A DNA stretch of 64,000 nt, from positions 4,920,001 through 4,984,000 of the forward strand of contig NC_089864.1 in assembly GCF_036373705.1 (NCBI RefSeq), read 5' to 3'. Below are positions 12,284-22,910 of the stretch, piece by piece. Positions within the stretch are counted from its first letter, which is position 1. Each line of letters starts with the position of its first letter. The translations under genes were made by a program, and so were the position numbers. The DNA comes from Amia ocellicauda (taxonomy: Eukaryota; Chordata; Actinopteri; Amiiformes; Amiidae). Below the pieces are notes generated by a model, which was not told where the DNA came from, searched no databases, and worked only from the letters and a program-made list of their open reading frames with translations.

Positions 12284-12565
12284 TTAACGTCCGAGTCCAG
12301 TCTGTCCTCTGCGCTCACTCTGCGCCGGGAAGGTCCCCACCACCTCCCCCGTCCGCGGGCTCTCGGGCAGAGGCTCCCCCGCCGCCTCGGCGACACCGAC
12401 AGGGCGCTGCAGCTCGGCCGCCTCTGCGGGGAACCCGGCGCCCTGGCCCGGGTCGCGGCGCGGCTCCTCGGCGGCGTAGATCTGACAGCACAGCACGGCC
12501 AGCAGGAGCCAGAGGAGCTTCTCCGCCGGGCTGCGGGCCTCGGGCCCCGGGAGGCGCTTCTTCAC
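12284..12565 (-). CDS. IER3: IER3 copy A exon 2
   Basis: 282 nt, 93 codons plus TAA (12284-12286). Bases 12306-12575, including 10 intronic bases, are identical to 18766-19035. The last seven codons (GQTGLGR) come from sequence containing the 13-mer GTCCGAGTCCAGT, which recurs at 12713-12725 in the intron. Confidence 0.78.
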   Translation of the reverse strand: MKKRLPGPEARSPAEKLLWLLLAVLCCQIYAAEEPRRDPGQGAGFPAEAAELQRPVGVAEAAGEPLPESPRTGEVVGTFPAQSERRGQTGLGR

Positions 12566-12930
12566 CTGCACCGGGGAAATAAAATACATTCAAGATAAAT
12601 GCATTACTAAAATATACCAATATTACCACTAACATACAGCTCATCGGTTAGCCTACATTAAATCCCATTCAGGCAGATAAGCCTATTTATTAAACCCAAA
12701 CCAAATAGCACTGTCCGAGTCCAGTAGACCCATCAGCTCACCACAGGCGGGTAGAGGACGCGTCTCGGCGGCCGGCGGCCCCTCAGAGCCCGCAGGGACA
12801 GCGGGCGGCGCCGGGGCTCCACGGCTCCATCACAGCGCAACACTTGCTGCCGCCGGGAGTAGCAGCACGGAGGGGCGGCTGTCCTGCTGCCTGGTCGCAC
12901 TGCCATGTCTCTGCTGATGCTGTGACACAT
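12284..12930 (-). CDS. IER3: IER3-like protein, tandem copy A, 156 aa
   Basis: IER3 (IEX-1) is a short immediate-early protein that modulates ERK/AKT signalling, apoptosis and DNA-damage responses. The two minus-strand exons are 12742-12930 and 12284-12565. Exon 1 begins MCHSISRDM (the family starts MCHS) and ends with basic RRVLYPPV before donor GTG|GTGAGC. Exon 2 begins VKKRLPGPEARS after TGCAG and carries a hydrophobic segment, LLWLLLAVLCCQIY (about residues 80-93), then AAEEP, as in human IER3. Unlike copy B it lacks a VFTFEP motif in exon 1, and its C-terminus is the short unrelated GQTGLGR. Most of exon 2 is base-for-base identical to copy B. It could be functional, a decaying paralog or an assembly artefact. 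Confidence 0.75.
12742..12930 (-). CDS. IER3: IER3 copy A exon 1
   Basis: 189 nt, 63 codons, ending in phase 0 at GTG|GTGAGC. It shares MCHS and a RPLSLRA..R..VLYP block with copy B and human IER3, but the middle is diverged and Cys/Arg-rich. Upstream on the minus strand only a weak TATA-like sequence (TCATAAGTAG, 12991-13000) is seen. Confidence 0.75.
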
Positions 12931-12990
12931 TCTTGCGGACTGTCCTCAGGTCCAGGTTAAGACGCTGATCTCTCCAGCGCCTTGGCGAGG

Positions 12991-13000
12991 CTACTTATGA
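12991..13000 (-). promoter_or_regulatory. IER3: Weak TATA-like element upstream of IER3 copy A
   Basis: TCATAAGTAG on the minus strand, about 61 bp before the copy A ATG and so in the position equivalent to the copy B TATA box, but a poor match. Copy A may have a weakened or altered promoter. Confidence 0.25.
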
Positions 13001-15197
13001 GCAAAGTCCTGGCAGCCAACGTGCATTTTTTGTGTTGGGGCGTCCGACGCTCAGGGCGAAATGATACTATGCTAATTTGTAATGCTGAAGTTGAAAAACA
13101 ATTAAGGCAAGAGAAATTCTCAGGAAGCGTCTTTCTTCACACCTTAATGAACATCTGTGCTTCTGAATGTGTCTCCGTATTGTGTTTTACATTTGAAACG
13201 CCTGGTGCAGTGCATCGATGTGGGCATGCCTGGAGGGATCTGCATTTAAACTAGTTTCCACTGCGGGGATGAGTGCACAGCGCAGGCCTCCCAGCTCCAC
13301 ACACCTATTGACCCCGTCCCGGGTCAAGTCTAATTCCCTATAGCCATACTACTGGTAAGTGCAAAGTAAGACCCGAATCACAAAGTGCCACACAAGCAGC
13401 AAAAACAACAATACAAATAATGTGTGGGATAGAGTGAGAGTGTGCGTGTGTGTGTCCTAAATCTAAGGTTAAAAAATACAGGCATATTGTCCTGTATGTG
13501 TGTAATTCCCTTACAGGTGATCAGACTTCACCTCACATATGCATAACCCCCCCAAATTACTGCAAAAAAGACCCAAGTCAAACAAAGCACCTTTTCAGGG
13601 GTAGCGTGATAGTCCTGTTTCTACCCAGTTCAGTCAACAGGAATCAGTTTTTCTACCAGGCTGGACCATTATTTTACAATCCTGATATGTCCAGTTTAAT
13701 CACCAACATTCGACTATAGCAAGTCTGTAACTGACGTTGTTTTTATGCAGTGTGAGGAGCTTTGATAATCAGAAAGAACCATTTTAAACTTGAAATAAGC
13801 TAATGCGGATAGCTGCTGTGGTTTCCTCTAATATTTCAGGAATTATATCATTTTTAACAAAGTAAAGCCGCCTGAAACCGGCTTCATCACAAGGCAAATA
13901 GGGTAACTCAAGCCAAGCTGTTAGCTGTTAGTCACTACAAAACAAGTAGGAAATCAATGCAATAGAGAGAAATTGACTGCGAAAGAATTAGCCAAAGGCT
14001 CTGGGGTTTCTCCCTTCTGCTATTCAAAACCTCAGAGATACCCAGCCTTTGAACTGAAAAGCAGCAATGTCTCCCTAGGTGCTGGAAAGGAGGCAGAAGG
14101 TGCTGTGCAACTTCTAACGTTGGAGGGGAAACATGGAAAGAAAGCAAAGAAACAGAAAAAAAGGTAGTGGGGGAATAAAAGAGAGGAATATTAGAGGAAA
14201 GACAGGAGGAAAGCTTTGGGAAGGCAGGGGGTGGAAGGTTGAAGAGCAGGAAAAAAGAAAAGGTAGATAAAATAAATGAAAGGAAAAATGCAGGAACAAA
14301 ATAAATTCCCCTTCTACCTCCCTGCCTCCACTCTTTCCCTTCATCCCTCTGTATCTCTATCTCTCTCTGCTTCCACACTTCCTCCTGCCAGCTTGTATGC
14401 AAACCCCTGCAGGCCGCAAACAGGACCCCCTGTCAGTGGGTCCGTGACACCTGAACCACTGAGCTGGTTTTGGCGCTGGAAAACGCTTCTCCTGTTGGGA
14501 ATGCAAATATCCCTCGGTGAACGTGTTCCCTGTTTTGCCTGCCAGTGTTTCCCTGCTCGGCTGCATCTGTGTAGCTGGGAGGATTATTTCTGCTGTTGTT
14601 TGTTTGTTGTTTTTGCTGCTTTGCAACTGAACACTTTCGCCCTGATTATTTTTTGATCATGTTTCAATAAAGAGATTCATAATTTATGTATATGGTTACA
14701 TCATATTCAGTGGCTATTTATTCCATGAACATATATATAAAGCACTACCAATTAAACAATACACTTAAAATGTTCAATTGAGATCAAGGAAAATTTCAAT
14801 CACTAAGGACTATTGCTGCTATAATGATAACAGACGCAGAGGAACATGTTTAGAACTTGATCTCAGTAAGGATGTTACTAGTTAAATATTTAAACGTTTA
14901 AACTTAAAAACATTAACAAAGTGATACACATTTTGTTCTTAGAGTAGAAATAAAGAAAAATGTCAAGTAACGTTATTAGGGGGATGGTTGTATGACAGTT
15001 TAAATACTTTAGCTCTTATTTTAAATGTTTTACTGAACCAAATGCGTTTATTACATTTAACTTCCCTCGAGCAATACTAACCATTTGGTTTTGTTTTTAC
15101 GCCTCTTCGTTCATAGCTGGGTGGATTCCTACCAGGGGGGAAGATTACCTCAGCTTCCCTAGAAACCCAGCCCATGTCAGTCGTTTTGTCACGACAG

Positions 15198-15293
15198 GGA
15201 GAGAGAGAGAGAGAGAGGGAGAGAGAGAGAGAGGGAGAGGGAGGGAGAGAGAGAGAGGGAGGGAGAGAGAGAGGGAGAGGGAGGGAGAGAGGC
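15198..15293 (+). repeat. (GA)n/GGGA purine repeat
   Basis: About 95 bp of interrupted GAGAGAGGGA motifs on the plus strand; simple-sequence DNA with no coding interpretation. Confidence 0.9.
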
Positions 15294-17604
15294 ATGTGTG
15301 TATGAGGTCCAGTGGCAGTGTGTGCTGATGTTAAAAGCTGTTTTACAGTAAAATGTGAGCACTGTTTTTGAAAAAAAAAGTAATTCAAAAACAAACAAAG
15401 ACTATTTTTTTTCCTTAGAGTTTCCTCTGGATCAGGGTGGCAAACCACTGCTGTACCCAGTTATAGGTTAAATCTACACGCAATATTCATAATGAGGTCT
15501 CATATTTATCAATTTAAGAATACATACATACATACATACATACATATGTGTTTCGTAGTAGCTATAGTCTTGTCCTAGGAGAAAATACTGAATACACAAT
15601 CCGCTGTTTTATAGTATCATAGTAAATGCAGCACTGTCAGAGTAGCTGCGATTTCAAACACTATGGTCAATATACTTTTTATTTAGTGTAGCACTGTCAA
15701 GACAAATACTGAATATGCAAGGTAACAGGTAGGGAAAATACACACTTGCCCTAATTGTACTTATTGGACACAAATGGTAGCCTACATAATAGTATTTGTA
15801 TGTAGTATTATATAGTGTTTTGATACATTTATTATTTTCACGATGACGTTTTTTTTTTTAAATACTGTTAACCAGGTATAAAGAAATGGTAAATCAAGTG
15901 CCTCTTTGTTAAGAAAAATAAAACATTATCTTTTCAAAGGCCAGGCGGCTTTGGCATGACTTTCCTGAACACATGGACGTGATCAGACGCTGACCAATCG
16001 CATCGGAATCCACACAGACGAGCAGAGACACTGTCCAATCAGCCCCGAGGAGAGGCGGGCTCTTACTGTGAGGATGGTTCAAGCAAGGTGTCCGTTGTGC
16101 TTGACTTGACAAGAGCCAGCAACAGTAACAATAATATCAATAAGAGCATCTTGAAAACATTGTATAATATTCTACAGTCTATTTAAAAATGTATATATAA
16201 TTATTATATTTGTATTATTAGTGATTATGTCAATTCAAGGACTACATATACCTTGAAGGCCTGTTTAGTTTACATAAAAAGAAGTCTGCCGAGAATCCAT
16301 GCAATCCAGACATTAGGACTTAGCCTGAGCAATAAACACATTACATTGCTTTGTTCTGTTCAACACGCTAATCTACAGCGTCGATCATCCGGGTTTAGCA
16401 CCTTGCAATATGACTGTGCATAGCGGTGTAAGCAAGCAACTAGCAAAACACTGACAGTAAACCCAACTTAGAAACACACAACCCACGTAATTACCCAAGG
16501 AACCCATGAAATGCACCTTCAAAATGAGCTCGAACAAAAACCAAATGACAAGCATCCTGCAGTTTGAAAGTGGGGCTGTTGATTTTTATGTCTTCTGGCC
16601 AGGTTATTGGAACTGTAGAGACACCATTCCTTTTCTTCATTTTTTTCTTTCTTTACTGTTTTTTTAATGTACTACCTTTATGGTTATATTGCTTCATCCC
16701 TCCTTCCCTTTCTTTTTCTTCGCACACTCCAAAAAATAACATTTTTGTGATTCTGCTGCTGTGCAGGGGACTCTCCTAATCTTTCCAACACCGCGCCAAA
16801 AACACAAAACCTGCTTTCTATAATTGCAACATGTAAAAGAAGGACTCATGATGAGGCTGTATTTAATACCCTTGTTTTAAGAAAGTACTTAGTCTTTCCT
16901 TCAGCACCCCCACGTCTCTCTCTCACGCGTCATGACCGTATCATTTATCTGCTGCATCTCCACCGTCAGTGCACTGCGCTGTGGGGCCGATCAGATAGCG
17001 GGGATTCACCTCAGGCAGCGAGTCACTGAGACTCGGTATTTAACTGTCCGTATTTCTGTTCCTTTACAGTCAGTGCTGTGACACAGATTCCCAGTGCGAT
17101 AAGCAATGAGCCCTGGCAGCAGTGAACTCCAGCCTGGGTCCCGGAGAGCTTTCCAGTCCAGTTGGTTTTCCTCACCCCTCAGTGCCCGAGATGGGACAGA
17201 CCCGTTAGCTGCTGATCTGACAGACACCTCTTCAGCTGGGAGGAACTCTGCTCCTCGCTGAGGGGGTTTTCACACGTTGGTTTCGAATGATCTAGAAAAA
17301 TGACTGACTGTACCGAAACACTTCACTGCTCGGAAAGACACGTTTCCTGGGGTTTTGGAATGAATGACTTGGAGGGATCAGCAATAAGAAGGGCTTTACT
17401 TTTCACACGAGCGAAGGACAGTTTAGAAATCCCAGAAATGCCACACAGGACCCCAGGCCCAGGGCTGGATTCTCCCACCCTAATGAACCTAAAGTCCCTG
17501 AACTCGTAATATGTTTAATTTGACTTGCTTAAAATGTCTGGCTTACAAAAAAGTTTGATAATTCAAGTGCCAGTTGAGTTGAACCAGTTAGATTCCCTCA
17601 ACAT

Positions 17605-17660
17605 AATTAGGCCCATCGTTTATATTTTTATATTTACTATTATAACCGATGGGCCCAATT
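17605..17660. repeat. Short inverted repeat (hairpin)
   Basis: Left arm AATTAGGCCCATCG (17605-17618) and right arm CGATGGGCCCAATT (17647-17660) are reverse complements with one mismatch in 14, around a 28-base AT-rich loop. It may be a tiny MITE end pair or a chance hairpin; no TSD was identified. Confidence 0.5.
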
Positions 17661-18208
17661 AGCACTGTTGTTTAGGGTTCAGTGAAGAGCTTGAGAGTCG
17701 ATCATCACCGCCATGTGCTCACAGAAATTAACTGAAGGCACACAGCGGTCCGAGACTTGCCGAGGGTTTGCTGGGCTTCCTCAGCCCATCACACACACAG
17801 GACAGCGCAGTCTCCCCAGCCCCAACACCCACGGCCTCCAGAGTCCAGAGCCTCCAAGCCTTGATGTAAAAATACCAACCCGTCCGCATTCCCATGGCAG
17901 CCCGCGATTACTTTTTGGCCGGTCAGAGTCGATGGTTTAAATGATTATTTTGCCTTGGGTTCCACAGCCCATGAAATAAAACACACACCCTTGGGAGAAG
18001 GATGAAATGGAAGGCAATTCGTGGTGCAGACCCATTCGGTGACTGGGTGCCCGAGTACAAGAAGTGTACAGCTGTCTGCCATTCGCATACCCGTCTCAAC
18101 ACTGTAAGGAGCTAAATAACTTCATTACATTTATGCAATGTACTTTCATTAAAACAAACTAGAGAAGGAAGCAATCCGCAAACATATTAAAATCAATTTT
18201 TAAAATGC

Positions 18209-18704
18209 TTTATTTGTTCACAGAACATACCAAACAGCCGTTTCACCTACAGGAAATATCATGCGCCCAGAAACCCAGGCGAGCTTTACTGTGGCCTACT
18301 TAGTAAGCGCAGTCTACTTATCACCACTGATAACTAAACAGGTACAATACAGGAACAGATTAAACACATACAGTCTGTTAAATGACGCCACTGATGCAAC
18401 ATTTAAAACATCTCCTAAAAATTAAAGAAATGCCCGCCAGCCTTCACAAAGACCGACAAGGACACTCAAACAAACAAACAGACCATCCAAGCACAACTCA
18501 TTTAAATAAATAAATTAATTCAATAAATAAATACAGTTTGCACACGAATATAAATACAACAGTAGTTCATCAAAAGTGTCAGTTATTCGCGTGGAATAAT
18601 GGTTTTCTTGATTAGGTTTCACTCCAGCACCACCAGCGCTCCTCGTTGCGGCGACTCCGGCTCTCTGTGCGGGCGAAGCCGCTCCAGTCCCGCCTGGCAG
18701 ACGC
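18209..18704 (-). other. IER3: IER3 copy B 3'UTR with AU-rich element and poly(A) signal
   Basis: Minus-strand sequence after the copy B stop. A cluster at 18,500-18,534 gives several overlapping ATTTA pentamers, including two ATTTATTTATT-like blocks, a class II-type AU-rich instability element. AATAAA on the minus strand (TTTATT at 18209-18214) is a good poly(A) signal, giving a 3'UTR of about 0.5 kb. This is typical of rapidly decaying immediate-early mRNAs. Confidence 0.65.
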
Positions 18705-19025
18705 TCACAGGTCGGCGTTGCTGTTCTTGATGTACTGAGAGACCCCGACCAGGAACAAGATCCCCCCTCTGCGCTCACTCTGCGCCGGGAAGGTCCCCAC
18801 CACCTCCCCCGTCCGCGGGCTCTCGGGCAGAGGCTCCCCCGCCGCCTCGGCGACACCGACAGGGCGCTGCAGCTCGGCCGCCTCTGCGGGGAACCCGGCG
18901 CCCTGGCCCGGGTCGCGGCGCGGCTCCTCGGCGGCGTAGATCTGACAGCACAGCACGGCCAGCAGGAGCCAGAGGAGCTTCTCCGCCGGGCTGCGGGCCT
19001 CGGGCCCCGGGAGGCGCTTCTTCAC
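18705..19025 (-). CDS. IER3: IER3 copy B exon 2
   Basis: 321 nt including stop at 18705-18707. Its first 260 coding bases plus 10 intronic bases (18766-19035) are identical to copy A. The 61 bases after the identical tract encode the tail ending in VSQYIKNSNADL, which copy A lacks. Confidence 0.9.
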   Translation of the reverse strand: MKKRLPGPEARSPAEKLLWLLLAVLCCQIYAAEEPRRDPGQGAGFPAEAAELQRPVGVAEAAGEPLPESPRTGEVVGTFPAQSERRGGILFLVGVSQYIKNSNADL

Positions 19026-19463
19026 CTGCACCGGGAGAGAAGGGAGAGACGCGTTAACACTCACGCTTCCCGGGAAAAGACGCTTTATTTCACAGGTTAA
19101 AGAACCATGACATCTAGTGACTTCTGTGACAAACTAAATAACCTGTTGATTTAATTCTGCATTCTGACAATTATATTATTGTTAATTATCAAGAATAATG
19201 ATATTAATAATAAAAAGATCATCATCATCATCATAATAGCAGCAGCAGATCCTCACCATAGCGGGGTACATGACTCGCTTAGCGGGCTTGCGGGCTCTCC
19301 ACGCCCGCAGGGACAGCGGCCGCTCGCCGGGCTCCGGGATGGGCTCGAAGGTGAAGACCTGCGGGGCTCGGGGGCTGTGCAGGCTCTTGTAGGGGCCGGC
19401 GGCGGCTCTGGAGGCGCAGTACACGGCTGTTGAGGGCATCCTTCTCTGGCAGCTGTGACACAT
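18705..19463 (-). CDS. IER3: IER3 (immediate early response 3), copy B, 175 aa
   Basis: The better-preserved IER3 gene. Exon 1 is 19257-19463 (69 codons, MCHSCQRRMPST...) and exon 2 is 18705-19025 (106 codons plus stop), with a 231-bp GT-AG intron (donor ATG|GTGAGG, acceptor TGCAG|GTGAAG). Exon 1 carries APQVFTFEPIPEPGERPLSL, aligning with the FTFDPLPEP region of human IER3, then basic AKRVMYP. Exon 2 has VKKRLPGPEARSPAEK, a hydrophobic segment at about residues 86-99 (LLWLLLAVLCCQIY) and AAEEP. The C-terminus is GILFLVGVSQYIKNSNADL, absent from copy A. A TATA box, a CCAAT box and an AU-rich 3'UTR fit immediate-early control. This is probably the ancestral functional copy. Confidence 0.9.
19257..19463 (-). 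CDS. IER3: IER3 copy B exon 1
   Basis: 207 nt in phase 0. The start was chosen because MCHS opens the family and lies about 60 bp downstream of a TATA box. The VFTFEP motif corresponds to a conserved family segment. Confidence 0.9.
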
Positions 19464-19519
19464 TGCGCCGGTGTCGTGTGCGGGGCGCTGCTCTGAATGC
19501 GCTGCCGTCTGCGCTGCGC

Positions 19520-19586
19520 TTTATACGGCGCGCCGGGAGGAGGAGAGCTGACGGCCGCTAATAACTTTCCGAAACCCGCCCATTGG
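19520..19586 (-). promoter_or_regulatory. IER3: IER3 copy B core promoter (TATA and CCAAT boxes)
   Basis: On the minus strand TATAAA is at 19520-19525, within GCCGTATAAAGCGC, 57 bp before the ATG, which implies a very short 5'UTR of about 30 nt. A CCAAT box (ATTGG on the plus strand, 19582-19586) lies about 60 bp further upstream. This is a classic compact inducible promoter. Confidence 0.7.
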
Positions 19587-19916
19587 CGCAGCGCCTGGCG
19601 TGGGCTGATGCCGGAGAAAGTGTTTTCTGTGAACTGAGACTCTGTAACAGCAGTAATACCCCCCGCCGCTTTGCGCCAGGCTGTGCAGCGCAACACACGC
19701 ACAAGTGTCTCCTTGTCTCACCATTGCGAAAGACTGGAAAAGCTGCGGAAGACGAGGCTCTTCGGGCCGCATGAATCGTCCCTGTGCGGGGGGGAATGAC
19801 GGGCACATCTCTGAACACAAAAGTGCGAATCCTGCGTTGTGTCAAATGCCCTTTCCCCTATTCTGTCTCGATAATGACACGACAATGTCTCTCTTTAACA
19901 AGTCTCTGTGGGGAAC

Positions 19917-20000
19917 ACACATTATTGTGTTATAAAATATACATGATTGTGTTAAAAATACACATTGTAGTGTTACAAATATACATTATTGTGTTGTAAT
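19917..20000. repeat. Degenerate ~21-23 bp tandem repeat, four units
   Basis: Four imperfect units of the type ACATTATTGTGTTATAAAAT, with ACATGATTGTGTT, ACATTGTAGTGTT and ACATTATTGTGTT at 21-23-bp spacing. Confidence 0.65.
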
Positions 20001-20032
20001 TTGGTAAATGTTAACACCAAGTTGTGTATATA

Positions 20033-20668
20033 TGTAACAGGGTTATAATTAAGAGTTGTTGTGTTTTATGTGTCACTGGCTGAATTCCCCTCCCAACCTG
20101 CTCTAACTAGCAAACCTTTTATTTGATTGTTAATTGGATAATTGGAATCAGCTTTTTGCTCTGGTATAAAAGTCCTGTTTTTGTTTGTTGCGGGATGGCC
20201 ATCCTGGAGCGACTGTGTGAGTGAGTGAGTGAGAAACTAAAATGAAGAAACTAGGACTAGGGAGATATTTAAATAGAAAAATAATATATTTCACTGGTAG
20301 TGTTATGGAGAAATGGGGTATTTTAAAGAAACGCACAAAAGAAAGCCTTTTACTCTAGAGTTGCTAGTAATGTATTGTCCTGCTCTGTCCTGCACTCCAC
20401 TTGTGTGTGACTGTGAGTATAAAACTGTTTTAATTGTCAGGCTCTTCTCTGTATTTTATTGATTGTATCTACACGAATGTGATAATTGTTGCCCCTTTTA
20501 AATCTATTGTTTTATTTAAAAATAAAGGCTTAAATATTACATTTCTGTGCCTGCTTAACTGGTTAAAAGATCCCATGGAAGGTGTTACAGAAGTGAATTT
20601 AGGGGACCCTGACCCCTGAAGCAAATCAACAGGGTGGCGTAGTCGGACAGCGCCCTCGTCGTGTTACA
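20033..20668 (+). mobile_element. Possible LTR retrotransposon fragment (solo-LTR-like)
   Basis: The segment opens with TGTAACAGGG (20033). It contains a TATA box (GGTATAAAAG, about 20162-20171) and AATAAA near 20,520, and ends in TGTTACA at 20583-20589 or 20662-20668. Between the two possible ends lies GGTGGCGTAGTCGGA, which resembles the primer-binding region seen after many Ty3/Gypsy LTRs. No target-site duplication and no gag/pol coding sequence was found, so it is at most a remnant. Confidence 0.35.
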
Positions 20669-21980
20669 TTTAACACATTAGTTCTAAGAGTGTGGGCCGA
20701 CGCATTGCAAGAATAAAAGATCAAAGATGGACAAAGGAAGTTATTTAATGGAGCCCTTGTGATAAGTAAAGAGCTTCATGAATTCAGCAATTTTTTTACT
20801 CTCAGCGCAGATGAGATGAAAAATATCAGGATCATTGCCAACCTTGGATGACTACCAGGTTTCTGAAGGAGCTAGGTGGGTCAAGGAGTCATGGACAAAT
20901 ATGTTGCCCTCTCGCACGAACAGTAGGGAATATTTCCTGCTAAAGCTGTACAGAAATAACTGCTGCGGAGATGATGTCACCCCCCTGCTTGTTGTCTTTC
21001 TTCCCTCTCACCCGCAGCGGAACTGTGTGGCGCTGAGCTCGCGATCATGGGCAGGAGCACGTACCGCACTCTGGCGGTTCATGAACTGTGCGCAACCGGC
21101 TGTGTTTGATTTGTGTGAGCTGGGCAGCTGTTTCATTCAGCAGAGAATGACAGATGTAAAACCGTGTTAACCGCACTGTTGTGTTTCCTTAGTAGAGAAA
21201 ACAGATTTTCTGGACCAAATATAATCAAATACATGAATCTCCCTATATCAAACACACCCGTCTTTTCTGTCAGGACATGAACAGTCAGGTTAGGAATCCG
21301 GGTCTGGGATTCCTGTGCATTGACAGGGCTTTACAGGATGCCATGCTATAATGGTAAATTGACACTAGTCCTTTAAACTCAGAGGCAGGATCCAAAGCCA
21401 CAGTTCCAAGGTGTGCAATCGAAGCGCATCCTGTCCGAATTTTTCACCGTTCACTTGAGGATGTTAGGAGTCCTCGGCCGCGGTCCTAGAGAGCTGCCAG
21501 GTCCGTTTACTTTACTATATAAGTATGTTAAGTATGTGGAGGTGTGATTCTGCCGCCTGCCTGGTGCCCCCTCTCTGTTTTTAACCCCACACTGGGCATC
21601 GCATGTTAAACACAGCCAGGTCAATTCTGAAAACCTGCCGAAATGCTGCTTGCTGCATCCATCATAGAAATGCTGGAGAAATAGACAATCGGGCACAGAA
21701 CGGCCCTTCGCAGCTGAAGGATAGTAGGGGATCGACGAAGACCTCGGCTGTCCCGGTACTGGTATTGCGATGGTGCCCTCAGGTGGGAATTAGCCACACC
21801 AAGTCACACCTACAGTGGATTTGCAGGGAGAGAATACAATACGATGCTCGAAGGGTTAAACCAGGCAGAGGGAACAAGAGCTGAGCAAGTGAGCAGCAGC
21901 GAAGCACAGAGTGCAGAAATGGAAAGAAAACAGAGCTGATATAAACTGAGTTATTTTATTCTGCACAAAAACAAGAACAT

Positions 21981-21988
<8 letters not shown>

Positions 21989-22042
<54 letters not shown>
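21989..22042 (+). repeat. (CT)n microsatellite
   Basis: About 54 bp of near-perfect CT dinucleotide repeat. Confidence 0.93.
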
Positions 22043-22045
<3 letters not shown>

Positions 22046-22910
22046 CAGCTGGGTTGGCAGTCTTTCACATTCCTGAATGTTTTCTTGGTGTTTCGGCTTT
22101 CCCCGAGTTAGTATCCTATTATTCATCTGTTAATGATACGAGATGGGGGAGGTTGAGTGTATGCTTGCGTGCGCGTTTGTGAGTCTGTGAGTGAGGATGT
22201 TATGTGGTCTTTGTTGATATTTGCGCAATAAGGAAATTGCTTAGATTGAAAATCTGCCTCCCTGCATGATGTCTGCAGCTGTTGCACTGAGCTGCGCTGC
22301 CATAAGCCGGGTGGAGAGCCATGCAGGCCATGTAGGGGGCAGTCTGGCTCTTTCTGGGAACTGATCTGGCTGCAGATTTACCCCGATCCATCAAATAAAG
22401 GAGGACATGGCGATGACAGCCGAACATAAACCCTGGGCCCCGGACTATAGGAGACAGACCGGTGAGGCTCCAATCCGGGCCCTACAGTGCAGAGTGTTTG
22501 TGCGTTTTAGCTTCAGAGAGGCCCCTCTCTGTGTGTTTAAACTGCAGGACAACTCCAGTCTGAAACCCTGTTCCCGTAACCCGTATCCCATAGAGAGACT
22601 GTTTGTGTTGGTTTTCCAGTTTCGAGAGCCAGCTGGCCTTGTTTATATATATATATGATTTAATCCAGCAGGAAAGAGTGATTGGGTCTGTGAAGGGGCA
22701 GTGAGTTAGCGCTGACTGCATGTTTGACGTCAGCGTTGGAGAGGCCCATAGCTCCAGTCAGCTCCAGACAGAGAAACCCTGGAATGGGCTTTCGGCAAAC
22801 GTAAACTCCACTTAGTCATTAGAGGAGACCTGACACAATAATACTTTTCCTTGTGTTTATATAATGTGCCGATGATGACACTGATTATTTGGGTTTGATT
22901 TTATTTGCAG

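Larger units (their letters stand above)
12931..18190. other. Interval between IER3 copies, no gene recognised
   Basis: About 5.2 kb with copy A's upstream region at its left end and copy B's 3'UTR at its right end. It contains purine-rich DNA near 14,080-14,290, a GA/GGGA repeat (15,198-15,293), a CATA tetranucleotide run (15,523-15,546) and a 14-bp hairpin (17,605-17,660). No exon with family resemblance and no second exon 1 or exon 2 relic was found. Confidence 0.5.
19600..22910. other. Intergenic, IER3 copy B upstream to minisatellite
   Basis: Apart from the tandem repeat at 19,917-20,000 and the LTR-like segment, no gene is seen. A (CT)n run lies at 21,989-22,042. Open frames here (for example 20,835-21,170, plus) have no recognisable domain, conserved splice context or sensible composition. 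Confidence 0.5.

Noticed and set aside
13935..14402. 155-codon minus-strand frame rich in Phe/Leu/Ser/Pro
   Set aside because: It is the complement of a purine-rich low-complexity stretch; composition-driven.
20835..21170. 111-codon plus-strand frame
   Set aside because: No domain, no conserved motif, no splice or promoter context; consistent with random open sequence.
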